From the NCBI GenBank assembly GCA_037783415.1, contig JAZGTN010000068.1:124001-188000 (forward strand): DNA of 64,000 nt, in the 5' to 3' direction. Under the pieces are notes generated by a model, which saw only the letters and a program-made list of their open reading frames with translations, was not told where the DNA came from and searched no databases. The stretch comes from Leptasterias polaris. Lineage: Eukaryota; Echinodermata; Asteroidea; Forcipulatida; Asteriidae. Shown piece after piece: positions 10,601 through 24,100 of the stretch. Made by a program: the position numbers and the translations under genes. Every line of letters begins with the position of its first letter. Position 1 is the stretch's first letter.

Positions 10601-13600
10601 CATCACAACATCTGCACTCCAGTCAGCCCGCAGCCATCTGAATGGTCCAGCCTTGTAAACCAGATACAAGGATGGTGTGACGAGATCACCCCCAAACCAA
10701 ACGGCTCTTCTCAGAGCCCCACATATTCAAAAAGAGATATAAACATTGATTTGTCGTGTGAAAAGAAAAATAAAGTTAATATTTTTTTTTATCTTTAAAT
10801 TATCAAAAGAGGTATCCAATACAAATTTGAAAAAACATACTTTTGCCGAACAACAACAGTTATCAATTTATTTAAATTGCAAATCAGTTTTTTTATAATT
10901 AAACAAACAGTTAAAAAAAATGATATTAAAATATTTAAACGAATAAGAATAAATTGGAAGTAATAGTTATTCAAAAAACAGTTAAACAAATCATATTAAA
11001 ATATTAAAACGAATAAGAATAAATAGGAAGTAATTCAAAAAACAGTTTAAAAAAAAATAACATTAACATATTAAAACAAATAAGAATAAATAGGAAGTAA
11101 TAATTAGTTAATTTAAGAATATAATTTAAATAATTATAAACGAAACGTAATTTGTCGAAACAGTTAATAAAAAAATGTACAACTTCACTAAAATATTAAA
11201 CAAGCATTTATAGCAAAGGGCCGACGGTACGAAGTGACTCGACCGACGGTACGAAGTGACTCAGCCGACGGTACGAAGTGACCCGCTTTGCCAAGGTACG
11301 AAGTGTCTCAAAGGTACGAAGTGTCCCGGGTACGAAAAGGTAAAGGTACGAAGTGTCTGACATCCGAGGAGCAGACCCTAGCACCACTCCAATCAGACCA
11401 ATAATAACGACAGCCCACAGTCGAGGTAGGATATTCTTCCCACTTTCCGGGATGGCCAATGAGCACAATGAGCAACCTCCTTTTGACCTCTACAAAAGCG
11501 CAACCCACTGCAGCGACATCATTTGCATAAGGTCTATTACCGTTATATACACACAGGTATTACAAAATAAGCGGTTTAAAAAGTGATACAAGACATCTCA
11601 AAAAGCTGTCTGTTTAATTGACTATAAATACAAAGCAGTATTAGGAGCACATAAAATACAAATATTCTTCTCCATCAAGGAGTGGATATCAGGGAAAACA
11701 AGTCTAAACAAAAAGCCATTTCTCCTTTCTACAGAAGAGTGAGTCACTGGTCTCAGCACAAGGGGATACCAATGTATCCCCACCTGCACCGGAGCCAAGC
11801 CCCTCCCCAGAACCCACTCTCCCTACCCCAAGGTTTGATCCTGTGTATCATGGAGAGTCTAATGGTTTCACCATTCAGCTTTTCTGCATTGATGAAAAAT
11901 ATGAAATGAGGTAAGTGTGGTACTTGTTTGAAGTTTTACGATGACACCAAAAAGCAGAATGCTGTCGGACTTGGCCTGTGCTTGAGGATAATAAAATAAC
12001 AGGCGTTTGAAGAGCACTTTTGCAACAAGTACCACTTTAGTAGAAACAGTGCATTAAGTGAAACAAATAAATAAAGGCACTAATAATGGGAAAAGACAGT
12101 TGGTATTGAGATATCAACCATGAATAGGACAATTTTGAGTTATTTCTTAAAACTGCATGTGACTGTGCGGGACTGGATTTGATTAGGGTGACAGTTCCAA
12201 AGGTGCGGGGCATGTGCGTAAAACTCACATGCAGCAGAGTGCACCTTGGAACCGCCAGGAGATTACTATCTGGACCAGAGCCAGAACGGTCCAGTCATTT
12301 TGGATGGTATACCTTGATTAGGAATGCTTGGTATGAAACATAGGAGAGAAAGTCAGGAGTTGTGTCTTGTGGTGTGTTCCGTCATTACGAGGAGGCAATA
12401 ACGCCTGACACTATTTTTGTACGCACCACAGGCATTTCCTACCTAGATGTTAAAGTAACTATAGAAATACCAGCACAACGCAAGTTTAATGTATGTACCT
12501 AACGGTGGAAAACACTAGTACAGGACAAATGCAAATTTACTTAAATGGATTAAAAGACTCTTGAGATACTTTTAAACACTGGAAAATCTCACTGAGTTTT
12601 CCAGCCCCTGGTTTTTCCAGCCCAGGAATTTTTCAGCCCATTTTTCAGGGTTACTAGTTCCTCAAGTATTAAACTTAGTACCAGTGGTGTAACCGGACAT
12701 ATTCATTTGGGGGGAAGGGGAAAGTTGGGGCAAAGACATTATCCCCCTCCCCGGCTGAACCCCTGCCTTGTTCATATATGTCGTAAATATGTTGATGCTT
12801 TAGCTCATGATAAAAGAATATTTGTATCCACAGATCTCTGGACTTTCTACCCATGGCATTTTCTCTGTTTCCTGATGAGGAGTTTTGTATACTCACCATG
12901 CCCCACATGGTACCAGAGTTCCCTCTCCTCCAGAGCTTTGTGGTAAGTTCAAAACAGAAAACCCTGGGCCCAATTTCATAGAGCTGCTAAGCACTGAATA
13001 TTGCTTAATAATTTTTCTGCTCAGCAAAAATAATAATAGTGGCTTCTTATATAGCGCTCATATCCGTCACTCAGTGACGCTCAAGGCGCTTCAACAGTCA
13101 GTATTTTCCTGCAAGGTATATATGTGGAGCTACTTTTTGAATTTTGAGACCTATTTCTTTACATAGCACCATGTAATGGTTTACAAGGTGCTGTGGCGCA
13201 ATATGCAGCCAATCAAACCAGGAACACCGGGGCAAACCCCTTCTCTTTTCGATAAGTGCACTGGGTTCTTTTACGTGCATTACACAACACACGGGACCAA
13301 CGGCTTTACGTCCCATCCGAAGGACGAAGCAATAATGGTTAAGTGTCTTGCTTAATAAGGACACAAGTGTCACGACCGGGGCTCGAACCCACACTCTGCT
13401 GAATAGAAACACCAGAGCCTGAGTCCGGTGCTCTTAATTATCCGCTTGGCCACGACACGCAAAATGAGTAGAATACCCCTCAGATGGGATGGTACATGTG
13501 AATTGGTGTTTTGTGCTTAAGCTGTGAAATTGGGCCCTGTTGTATTTGATTGAACCATTGCTCTCTGATCTTAAATGCCAAAGAAATATTCATGTGAAAT

Positions 13601-16600
13601 ATCTGGATGTGTGATCCACTTTGCAGTTGTCTCGCATACTTCGTCACGGACGCCATAAACTGACACATTTTTTACAAAACTTTTTTTGTTTGTTTAAGTT
13701 TAAGTTGTTTACGGGTTTATACTTTAATCTTCAAGGCCTACAATTTCATGAAGTTTCAAACGTTCAAGAGCATTTTTTTAAAAGTTACGTTAATCATCCA
13801 TGGCAATCTTTGCATGAAAGTGAACAATTTTCATTTTCACAAAGTGGCACACAGTCTCCATTTATTTAATGTAATGCATGGCACACACTCTGCTCAATGT
13901 GAACAAAAGCGTTTTCATATAGTAATCATATAGTGATCCTTGTTTGTTGTGGACGGGCGCCGATCTCCGTTTTCACGAAGCGACACACATTTTATGTTGT
14001 AATACATTAAAAATTTTCACTTCATGAAAACAGATATTATCCTGCTCTGTTTTTAACAGTTTCAGAAACCAACACTCATCTCTCTTCCATTATTGCTTAT
14101 TAATTTAGGACATAAAACAGTCAAAAACAGCATATTTATCAAGTTCAAAGCATAAAGCGTTCACAATGAGAAAACCAGTTAAAAACACTATGAAGTTTTG
14201 AAGTATAGTCAGGTTTTAAAAAGTGTTCAACTTTAGACGCCGTTTTCTTAGTTTGTTAGTGTTTACTATAGTATCTATTTATGTGTCAGTTTCTGGCGTC
14301 AGTGACGACTGCATCTCATCATCACTAGTAGACAAAAATACAAATATCTTGCCAAGGTTTTACTTTTTATGAATTCTTCACAAATAATTAAAAACTTCAT
14401 ATATTTGTTTTCTTAAACTTAAAAATACTGTATATGTTTAGTATTCCTATTAAATGTTTTCCAACCAACAGAGAGTCACCCCTAAGTGCCCCAGTATCCT
14501 TGCCCAGGAGCTGTACGTGTTCAACAGATGTGGCCTTCTACAATCCTTTCAAGTTAGGCCCGCCTGTACCAGCGACGAGCAAGGGGTGGAAGACCTGGTA
14601 CAGCATGTAGACAACAAGGAAGGAGTGATGACTGATCTGAGACAGTTTAACAAGGCTAGAAGAGATCCTGTAAGGATAGAATGTATTAATGTGAACAATA
14701 AAGACTTGTCTTGGGACTTTTGCGCTGTTCTAAAGGTTGACCTGAGATTTGCTTGCACCGCGACGGAAAACGTCGTCATCAAGCAGAAAATAATTAATGC
14801 TCAGGTCACTACAACTGAGAAATCCGAATCATGTCAATGCAACACAACCATGCTCATGTCACCCACCATCACTCAGTGAGAATGATTCTTGACTAGTCAC
14901 AAGTGGGATCATGTGAATTTTTCAATACGGTGGCGCACATTTTGACGGAACGTTCCAAGACAAAATGTGTATTTAACTGGGTGTTAAAAAAAAAAAAGGA
15001 TTACTATGTAGTACCAAAATGAAGTTCGAAGATGGTGGGTTTTCATGGTATGCATCAACTCTAACTATCCTGGTGATAAGAATTATGAACTCAAATGTTA
15101 ATATAAAAAACAAGTTTTTAAGACAGTTTCAGATTTCCAAATTTCCTTCAAGTAATGGGATGGCACAAGTAAGCCTTACAGAGCACTTGGATACATTTTT
15201 GTCTCTGCCAATTTTGGAGTCAATTAACACGAAATGTAATTACAGAAAACAATAAAAATAGGATTTTAAACTGCTTTTAAATTGTATCAAAGCGCCTTTC
15301 ACTATTTCTACCGCTATTCTTAGGGCCTTAAACATTCCTGAAACCATCTTAACTCCTTTGGATTATTTTCCTGCCCTAAATCAAGGATGGTACACCAATC
15401 CAAGCCTTCGTTGCTACCTGTCTGAACCAAGTGGTGGGCGTGGCCATCACGCGTCAGGAGGAGGACATTGAATACATCCGCTCCCACTACAACATTGAAG
15501 ATTTCATCTACTTCAATCACCACCGCCGAGATGAGCATGGTCACCTTCACCATCTGGCCCTGAATCCCATTTTCCAGCATCAGACTAAACACTTGATGAA
15601 AGAGGTACTACGCCAGGCCCACTTTACATGTCTCTACTATCCTGTGTACCCACCCTATGCATCCGAGGAGGTAAGAGGACTGTATATATTCTTTAAGAAA
15701 TGGCACAGTGGGACAAATTTGATTCAACCTGCTCTTTGACCATTCGGTGTCATTTACTGTGGTTTTGAAATATAGATGCCATGTTCCAACATGATATTAT
15801 GTGGTTAATGCATCTGCACAGTACATTGCGCATGGGTAAGTTGCGGGAAATAGTTCTCAAATCGGGCACTATGTTCAAAATATGTGACTGGTTATAGTGC
15901 CCTCTCATGATGTGAAGAGTGAAAAGCAAATAAAAAAATGAATCTAAGGAGACTAAACGAGGTCCTTTAATTGTTGAATGCTCATGGTTGACCTAAAACA
16001 ACTAAAACAGTTTGGCTAAAAAAACATGATATGTATTTGTTTTTCATATTTAGGGCAGAGGTGTTTTTAAAACACATATGGACTGGCATAACTAGCTCAC
16101 TAGTGCATGTCCATTGCCCCTGTGAGTGACCAGAAGAGGATCCTCTGTCACTCGCAGTCCGTGTATAAATGTGCACCAGTGACCTCATTGCCAGTCCATA
16201 TCTGTAAATGTGCACCAGTGACCTCATTGCCAGTCCATATCTATAAATGTGCACCAGTGACCTCATTGCCAGTCCATATCTGTATATTAGGTTTTGTAGA
16301 CTTTGGTAGCCAATGGAATACTGTGCTTCATTATTGCTTGTTCCTGTTTGATAATGTTCAGTTATGTAATTGATTGTTTAAAAGGTATTGCCAGTTTATT
16401 AAGATTTTAATTTTATCTTGGAGGTGATTTTTTGAGTCTATTTCTCGTTTCTAAATAAGAGGAAGATTTGCAAAATTGTTGGTAGATGCTCATTGTGGTT
16501 TTGGCATGTCAATACAATATGTTCCTTTTATCTTCTGTTTGAAAGGTGCGGAAGAAGCATTCCTTGGTTACCAGCTTAAACTACATGGTACCAGTGAGAG

Positions 16601-19600
16601 GGAGGAGGCAGATTATTTACCCAGTGGAGCAGCTTGGGGGCAATGCTCCATCTGATAGAGTCCTCAAGGAGCAGGTACGTCTTTCAAATCCTTATCCTTT
16701 TTGTGTAAGCTGTAAACATCTGTAAATTCCATTTGCAAACAGATTTAGGAAGCAGTGTGTTGTGTTCTGTTTTTACTATTTAAAGTTGCATGGCCCGGTT
16801 TTCGCTGGAAAAATATTTTTTTAAAGATTTTTCTCTAAAAGGACTTTGAAAGAAAAATGTGGACATTTGTACAGCAATGGAACAACGGTCAGGAATCTGG
16901 GATTACACAATAACCCCAGAAAAAGGGATACTACGAGGCATGATTTGCAGTACCTTGTGTCCCTCTTTGTATGATTATTGTGGGCCTGTGCAGGCTACAC
17001 AATGGAATGTTTAGTTGGATATTTACGGCTGTTAGCTAAAAATTTATGGTGCTCTGAACTTGTTCCGGTCAGAATAAACTGTCTGCCGTAGGCCAGTCCA
17101 GAAATGTTTTGCTATACACGTCACCCGTTGTGAAGTGGATAATAACTTGTGTGTGTGGATATGTTTCTTGACAGGAGAAGTATGCGTTGAGTCACATGAA
17201 TCGGAAGCTGACCCTTGAACCCAAGGTCACAATCAATGCACGTGTGGTCGTTGTTGGAGCTTCAGATATAGGAATGGCTTTTCTAGAAACTTTGGCATTC
17301 TGGTGAGTTATTTGAGGAAACCTTTACAGAAAGAAAGACCAAATAAAACTGAAAAATTATCTGGATAAATATCTGTATGAAGTAGAAAAATTCATTAATT
17401 TTGAAGTTATAAGTATAGAAATGGTGTCATGAAGTCTGTAAATCAGAAACTTTCTTTGCTCGATTTCATATAGCTACTTGAGCACAAAAAGTAGCTATAG
17501 CACATCAAAATTATGCTTACCAGAAACAAGTTGCCAGCCAAAATACCATTTCACATGTACCATCTTTGACTGGTATCCTGCTAAAAAAAATTTAGCAGGA
17601 AACTGCTAAGCAATGTTTTCTGCAGCGCCATGAAATTTGGTCCTGGATTAACAAGAATACTTTGACATGAGTTACAATCCGAATGTTTGTTTTGACAGCC
17701 CCCATCTACGGTTCAATAACCTGGTCCTGATTGCGCCAAACGGTCTTCCTGGGGAACTGGCCCCCGATGCCGTCCGATCCACGTTCCTCTCTGCCAGCCA
17801 CTGTTATACCCAGGATCAGCTGTCTCAAGTGTCCCTCCGCTCATGGGTCAATGTAGTACAGGCAAAGATGGTGGCCATCAACAGGTATAGAGGAGATGTA
17901 TTGTACTTATGTATGATTTATGTATTGCCGAACAGGAAATTGTAGTTTCGCTTTAAGAACATATTAACCCTCTTACTGTTTAACCCTTTCAGCCCCAAGT
18001 TCTTTTGACATAAACAACTGCTGGAGCCCACGTTCTTTGACCACTCAAGCGTGAAGCACACTTCCTCACACAACAGGAAGCTGGTGTTCAAAGTTTGATT
18101 TTACAAACTCTATAATTACCTTGAAGATTTTATTTAAGAGCATAATGAGTAATACAAATTGTCTTACTTATTGAATTTCCTTTCATATAATTCAAAAATC
18201 ATTGAAATCAACCAACAAATGTCCAAGTTCTTGGTCTTTGTTTCCTCAGTGTGTTCTGAAAACCCAAACACTTTTTTGCACACAACCTTATGGCGCTCCG
18301 TAGGTGTTTGGCATTTCAGATCTTTCTACTGTAATTTGAAGCGATTGCAAAATAACAACCCTATTTTATTTCACTGTCATTGGAAAGATCCGATCTTTCT
18401 CTTTCCAATGATGGTAAGCTTGGGTATGGAGGGTGAACATGGACAAAACTACAAATTTTTAACAAATGGCCTTTGTGCCCAGGCTTGAGTGCTTTGTTGT
18501 GTGTTATCTTGGGCGACTATAGTCGCCCTTGGGGCTGAAGCAGGGTATAGTGCACAGTCGACTATAGTCGCCCTTGGGGCTGAAAGGGTTAACTTATCAA
18601 TATATACTTGTATGGTTTTGAATGATAGACAAATGTTGCCAGCCTGCAATATGATATCATGTGATAAATGCATGTACACAGTACACAGTCAACCCTCCTA
18701 CTGTCTGATCATTCAGTATCACCCACTACAGTTCTGGATGATGGATAAACTGTGCCAGCCTACAGTATGATATCATGTGATAAATGCATGTACACAGTAC
18801 ACAGTCAAACCTCCTCCTGTCTGATCATTCAATAGCATCCACTGTGGATTTGAATGATAGATAAACTATGCCAGCCTACAATATGATATGTAGTGAATGT
18901 AGTTAGTTCCGTGCACAGTTGTGCCACCTTACACAAGTTAAATTGTTTAAAATGGTTGGTCAAATCCTTGCTGGAAAATATTACCAAAAGTAAGAGGGTT
19001 AAAAGGAAGATACATTATTACATGTAGTATTAATTTAATGCTGAAATTGTGATTCTAGAAGAATAAAATTAACCTTGAGGAAATAGTGACAGGATGGGGG
19101 ATGGGGCCTATTGAAAACTTCAAGAAAGCACTGAGTATGAAGTGCTGATCACACATTGGTGTAAGGACAAAACCAACAAAATTTTACATTTTTTATCCCT
19201 GGTGCAATTCCTACAATTAAATTGTTGTGGTCCCTGCTGCTAATTACAGGGTTCTCTCGCACTGGCCTCTTGTCACCATTCACACTCGGTGGTCTAGTGG
19301 TTAAGACATCTGCTCTAGATGAAGGGGCTGTGGGTTCAAATCTCTCCTGAGTAGTATGCCTGATGATTTTTTGTCCTGTAGGACCTTGGGAGAGCACTGA
19401 CTTTACGGTGCTTATCACATATTGGTGTAAGAGTAAAACTGAAAATATTATTTCCATCGTCATACTTGTGATCATGATCTAACGAATTCATTTTACCTTT
19501 TAAAAAACAGAGGCAGCAAGTACGTGAAAGTTGCCGGAGGAGCCAGGGTACCCTTCGACCACCTGATCCTGTGTACAGGTCAGCAGTACCAGACTAGCTG

Positions 19601-21152
19601 CCCTACGAGGGCAGAGGTTTCAACCAAGCTGTTGACCAACGCCTCACTCCCTCAGAGTCCCAACTCTTACTACAAGGGCCGGGTACCCAAGAACGTCTTC
19701 ACGGTGAATGATGAGTACGATGCTTGCCGGGTACTCAAGTGGCTGAACAAGTACTTTCTGAACAGCGAGGGTATGTATTTTGATGTAGAGTTCTTACTCC
19801 CAGCAAACCTTTCCCATCAATTGGTTGGAATACATACCTTAAAAAGTATCTTGTGATAACAAATGTTTGTTTTCTTTTACTTGGATATTTACATGCCAGT
19901 TTTTTAGAGAAACGTGTAACAAATTTAGTTTTGATCTCACAAGACCAAAACTTGATGTTTGAAAAGGATGAAACATATAATGAGGTTTTTCACATTTTCT
20001 CACGACTCGGATGACAGATTGAGGTGAGCTTAAACTTTCAAAGGTAGTTATTTCATGTATGTTGGGTCACACAAAGTGTGGATACTGGTCTCTGACATTT
20101 ACCAATGTTGGCTGCGTGCTTCAAGAACACTGCTAGCCTTTGTCAGAGTCAACACAAACCTAATAGTGTTACCATCTCAATAACAGAGTGATTTTCTCCC
20201 ATCAGTGGCTCCTGGTAGAAAAAACAAACCATTAATCATTTCCCCCACTTGTTACAGGTAAGGCTATCATTTATGGGAGCTCCCTGGATGCCTACAGTGC
20301 TGTTCAGTCACTGCTTGCTATCGGTCTGCCCGGCTCACGGATCTGCTTCGTCAAACCTCCTCTCAAGTACAGCGTGACATGTTTCAATAACGCCAAGGTT
20401 GAAGAGACGGTGCATGAGGCCATTGAAGCTGAGGGTGTACAAATGTTCGAAGGTAAGCAATCATGGATAGTCAAGAGGAGGCGGCTATGCTAAAACAAAT
20501 AGATTAAATTATGAATCTAAAAAGATACTCGGTGAGATGCAGACCAGATGCTTCCATGGAGGCAATCGCCGCAATACCCCTCTAGTCAATGCCTCAGTTG
20601 CCTCTTGGAAAAACCTCTGCAGCTTTATTAAAAATAGACTGATTTTCTGTGATCTTGTCAACTAAACTCACCAATTATGGTAAGAAGAGTTGGTATGAGC
20701 CCCCAATTGCAATTTGAGTTTCTGTGGAAAAAATGCTTAGCCCTTACAAGAACAAAGTATACTAGTTTTTATAAAAAGTTTAATATGTAATTTGAAACTT
20801 GTTTAATTCAAATATAAAAATATTTATTGTCATGATAAAAAGCATGTGTATAATTATGGAGAATAAGTATAAGTAAAACTATAGACAACAAGAATTGAAA
20901 TTTACAAAATTACAGTTATACAGGATGATTGCCACAGTGCAGCGCCCTCTTCCTGTAAGTTGTGTTTGGCAACTTATTCCCTGATGACGTTATATAAGAA
21001 CGTGACAATTTAATAGCCGTGTTCTGCTGAACTGAAGAATATTTCATTGACTCTCAGACCACTAGCAACTGATTCCACCACCCACTGATACATTATTGTT
21101 AGCTGTTCCGACCTTTCAGTCGGAACAGCTTTTGTTTTCGTCCAGATTTTTA

Positions 21153-21187
<35 letters not shown>

Positions 21188-24100
21188 CTTTCTTTCCCTA
21201 AAATCGTATTGACTTAACCTGTGTCTCTTTCGAACGCAATATGTCCCTTTTAAAATTATCAAAAGTAGACAAATCATATACCATTGTAAAGCTTAGGCCC
21301 TGACTTAAATTTTAGATGTAATTAGATTAAAATTCTTAATTAATTATTCACGTGACAGCTGTATGAATATTTAATTAGCCAATCTTGTGCGCACTATATC
21401 TCAAGAAGTATACATCCGACCTTCAAACTTTTTTCAGTTATGGACTTGTCTTGTATTGTAGATGTGAAATCTGTTCTAACATTTTTCGTCACGTCATCAT
21501 GACGTCATTTGTAGGCGTATTTTCTTTTTGTGTACAAAAAAATCGTTTTAAATACGTTTAGGTGGTTCAAACACAAACCGTGGCTACAAAGCTGTGCTTA
21601 TTGATTAGGTCCAGTCACCTACAACTGATCAATTAGCCTGGAATATGGTTTGCGAATTGCTAAAGCCTGTCAAGCATGGGACTTATATCAGTTCGCCCAG
21701 CCAGAAGTAATCCATAGATGTTATTGACAAACAATTTTAATTAATTATTCACGTGACAGCGGTATGAATATTTAATTAGCCAAACTTGTTTCTGTCATTT
21801 CTCAAGAAGTTTACGTCAGATTTTCAAACTTTTTTCAGTTATAGACTCCTTGGGCATTGGAGATTAGCCTAGGGTAACTGTGACCTCATGTTGACCTTTA
21901 CTTCCAGGTCAACCGGAAGTGGGACCCTATCTTAAGAACTACACAACCGATTTTCAAACTGTTTTCAGTTATAGATTCCTTGGACAAGGGAGGTTGGCTT
22001 TGGATAACCGTGACCCCATGTTGACCTTTACTTCTGGGTCAACCGGAAGTGGGACCCTATCTCAAGAATTACACTATCGATTTTCCAACTTTTTTCAGTT
22101 ATAGACTCCTTGGGCATTAAAGATTAGCCTTGGGTAACCGTGACCCCATGTTGACCTTTACTTCCGGGTCAACCGGAAGTGGGACCTATCTCAAGAACTA
22201 CACAACCGATTTTCAAACTTTTTTTAGTTATAGACTCCTTGGGCATTGGAGATTACCCTTGGGTAACCGTCACCCCATGTTGACCTTTACCTATGGGTCA
22301 ACCGGAAGTAAGACCATATCTCAAGAACTACACAACCAATTTTCAAACTTTTTTCAGTTATAGACTCCTTGGGCATTGGAGATTTGCCTTGGGTAACCGT
22401 GACCCCATGTTGACCTTTACTTCCAGGTCAACCGGAAGTGGGACCATATCTTAAGAACCACACAACCTATTTTCAAACTTTTGTCAGTTATAGACTCCTT
22501 GGGCATTGGAGATTAGCCTTGGGTAACCGTGACCCCATGTTGACCTTTACTTCCAGGTCAACCGGAAGTGGGACCATATCTTAAGAACTACACAACCGAT
22601 TTTCAAACTGTTTTCAGTCATAGACTCCGTGACCCCATGTTGACCTTTACTTCCGGGTCAACCGGATATACACAAAGTAATTAGTTCCATTCTCGTTATT
22701 ATTATTATTTTTGATGTTTGTGATTTATTGCAGCTAAGAAGGCTCAAAGTTTACAAAAATTACCGGAACAGCTCTGTGATTGTTCACAATCACTATCTCT
22801 AGTTGTACACTTGGATTTATTCCCTTTACTGGTCATGGCAGATTGGCCGCAGCACATCAAACTCGAGTTCTGGTGGCTGAGCCACCGACGTGTGGATTCA
22901 AATCCCAGTCCTGATACTTGTGTCCTTGAGCAAAACGCTGAACTTTAAATTGCATCACATCACCCGGAAGTATACGGGTGCCTGTGAGGGTAGAGACTAT
23001 TGATGTGAATGATAAGCAACCTGTGGGCCTGTTTGTCTCTTGGTACTGCATACTCCTAAGGAGTGGAGATGGTCTCCAGGAATGCTTACGGCCAGATGAA
23101 CAGGATTGACAATTTTACAAAGTACTTATAGGGGCTTACTTCGCTTGAAAAAGCTCATAATAAATACACATTATTATTATTATTATTGTTACGTTTTTGG
23201 AAATATCCCAGTCAATGATTCCATTTTTGGAAATAATTATGTCTTATTCAATGATGTCGGAAGGAGTAGTCGTGTGATGGCGTGGTTGGCTAGTGCGTAA
23301 AGCACTCACGTCTCAACACGGTAGCCCTGGTTTGACACGGCTTGGGTCATTAGTAAGTAGAGTTTTGCATTGGTTCTCTCCTGTGCCATGAGAGTTTTTC
23401 TCCAGTCCCTCTGGTTTTCCTCCCTCCGGAAAAAATCAAACACTTTCGATCTCTGGCTAGGCTTCGTGGCAATGTGGCTGGCTGTCAAAGGTACCATTAC
23501 CCACGTGGGACTCGCAATACAGTTTCTCAGGTGCAAGTTAGGATGATTAACCTTCCGAATTATTATTATTATTATTAATATTATCTTGGTTGTGTAGGTT
23601 ATTATCTTGCCCAGTGGAATGACGGTAAGGGAGAGGAGGAGTTGTACTGCGCCTCCTTCACCTGCGACACTAAACCTCTCAAACTGGAGTGCTCTGCTTT
23701 CTTCTGTTTCAACAACAAGGCGGTTGATTACGACACATTCAAAGGTACAGCTCTAAGGGTGTCAGAATTTCTAAGTATAATTACATCAAAAACATCCGAG
23801 GGGCCATTAAGAATTGTCAATGTGTTAAATATTAAGGGAAATAATTAGTGCTTGTCAGATGCAGCATTTTATGCCAACATTTCAACAACAACAATTGCAC
23901 TGCATCTTAAAGGTTGCTTTGAAGTTCAAAGACATACCAGTCAATGATTCCATTGATTTACAAGTATTCTGGGAAATTAATAAAAAATGAATTACCTTTT
24001 GCATGGAAATATGGACTAGGCAAGCGTAACTGATGACCACAAACTGTTTACAGCATATATTGGTATTTTTGTATCTGTGTACACAGCAATAAATGACAGC

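Larger units (their letters stand above)
7677..11365 (+). mobile_element. Mutator-like (MULE) DNA transposon, 3.69 kb
   Basis: Terminal inverted repeats start G(GA)TGTCAG(G)ACACTTCGTACC and continue ACCTTTACCTTTTCGTACCC in mirror order at both ends. Each is about 150 bp long and consists largely of iterated GGTACGAAGTGTC/GGTACGAAGTGAC motifs. Flanks GCGGAGCAG (7668-7676) and GAGGAGCAG (11366-11374) match at 8 of 9 positions, a plausible aged 9-bp target duplication, which is usual for Mutator-like elements. It carries a PHD-FLYWCH-MULE transposase pseudogene (8897-10658), 58-bp and 33-bp minisatellites upstream of that gene and AT-rich tandem repeats downstream. Inserted in a CFAP61 intron in the same orientation. 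Confidence 0.85.
17964..19002. mobile_element. Outer TTAA element (piggyBac-like MITE) with nested insertion
   Basis: Terminal inverted repeats TTAACCCTCTTACT (17964) and AGTAAGAGGGTTAA (ending 19002), both ending in TTAA. Without the inner element (17980-18592) it would be about 426 bp. TTAA duplication and a TTAACCC start are typical of piggyBac-type elements, so the assignment is by inference. The internal part contains a 117-bp tandem repeat. Confidence 0.65.

Noticed and set aside
21919..22363. ORFs encoding repeated GSTGSGT/SQELH-like peptide
   Set aside because: They follow the 130-bp satellite, whose length is not a multiple of three, and have no start context or partner exons.
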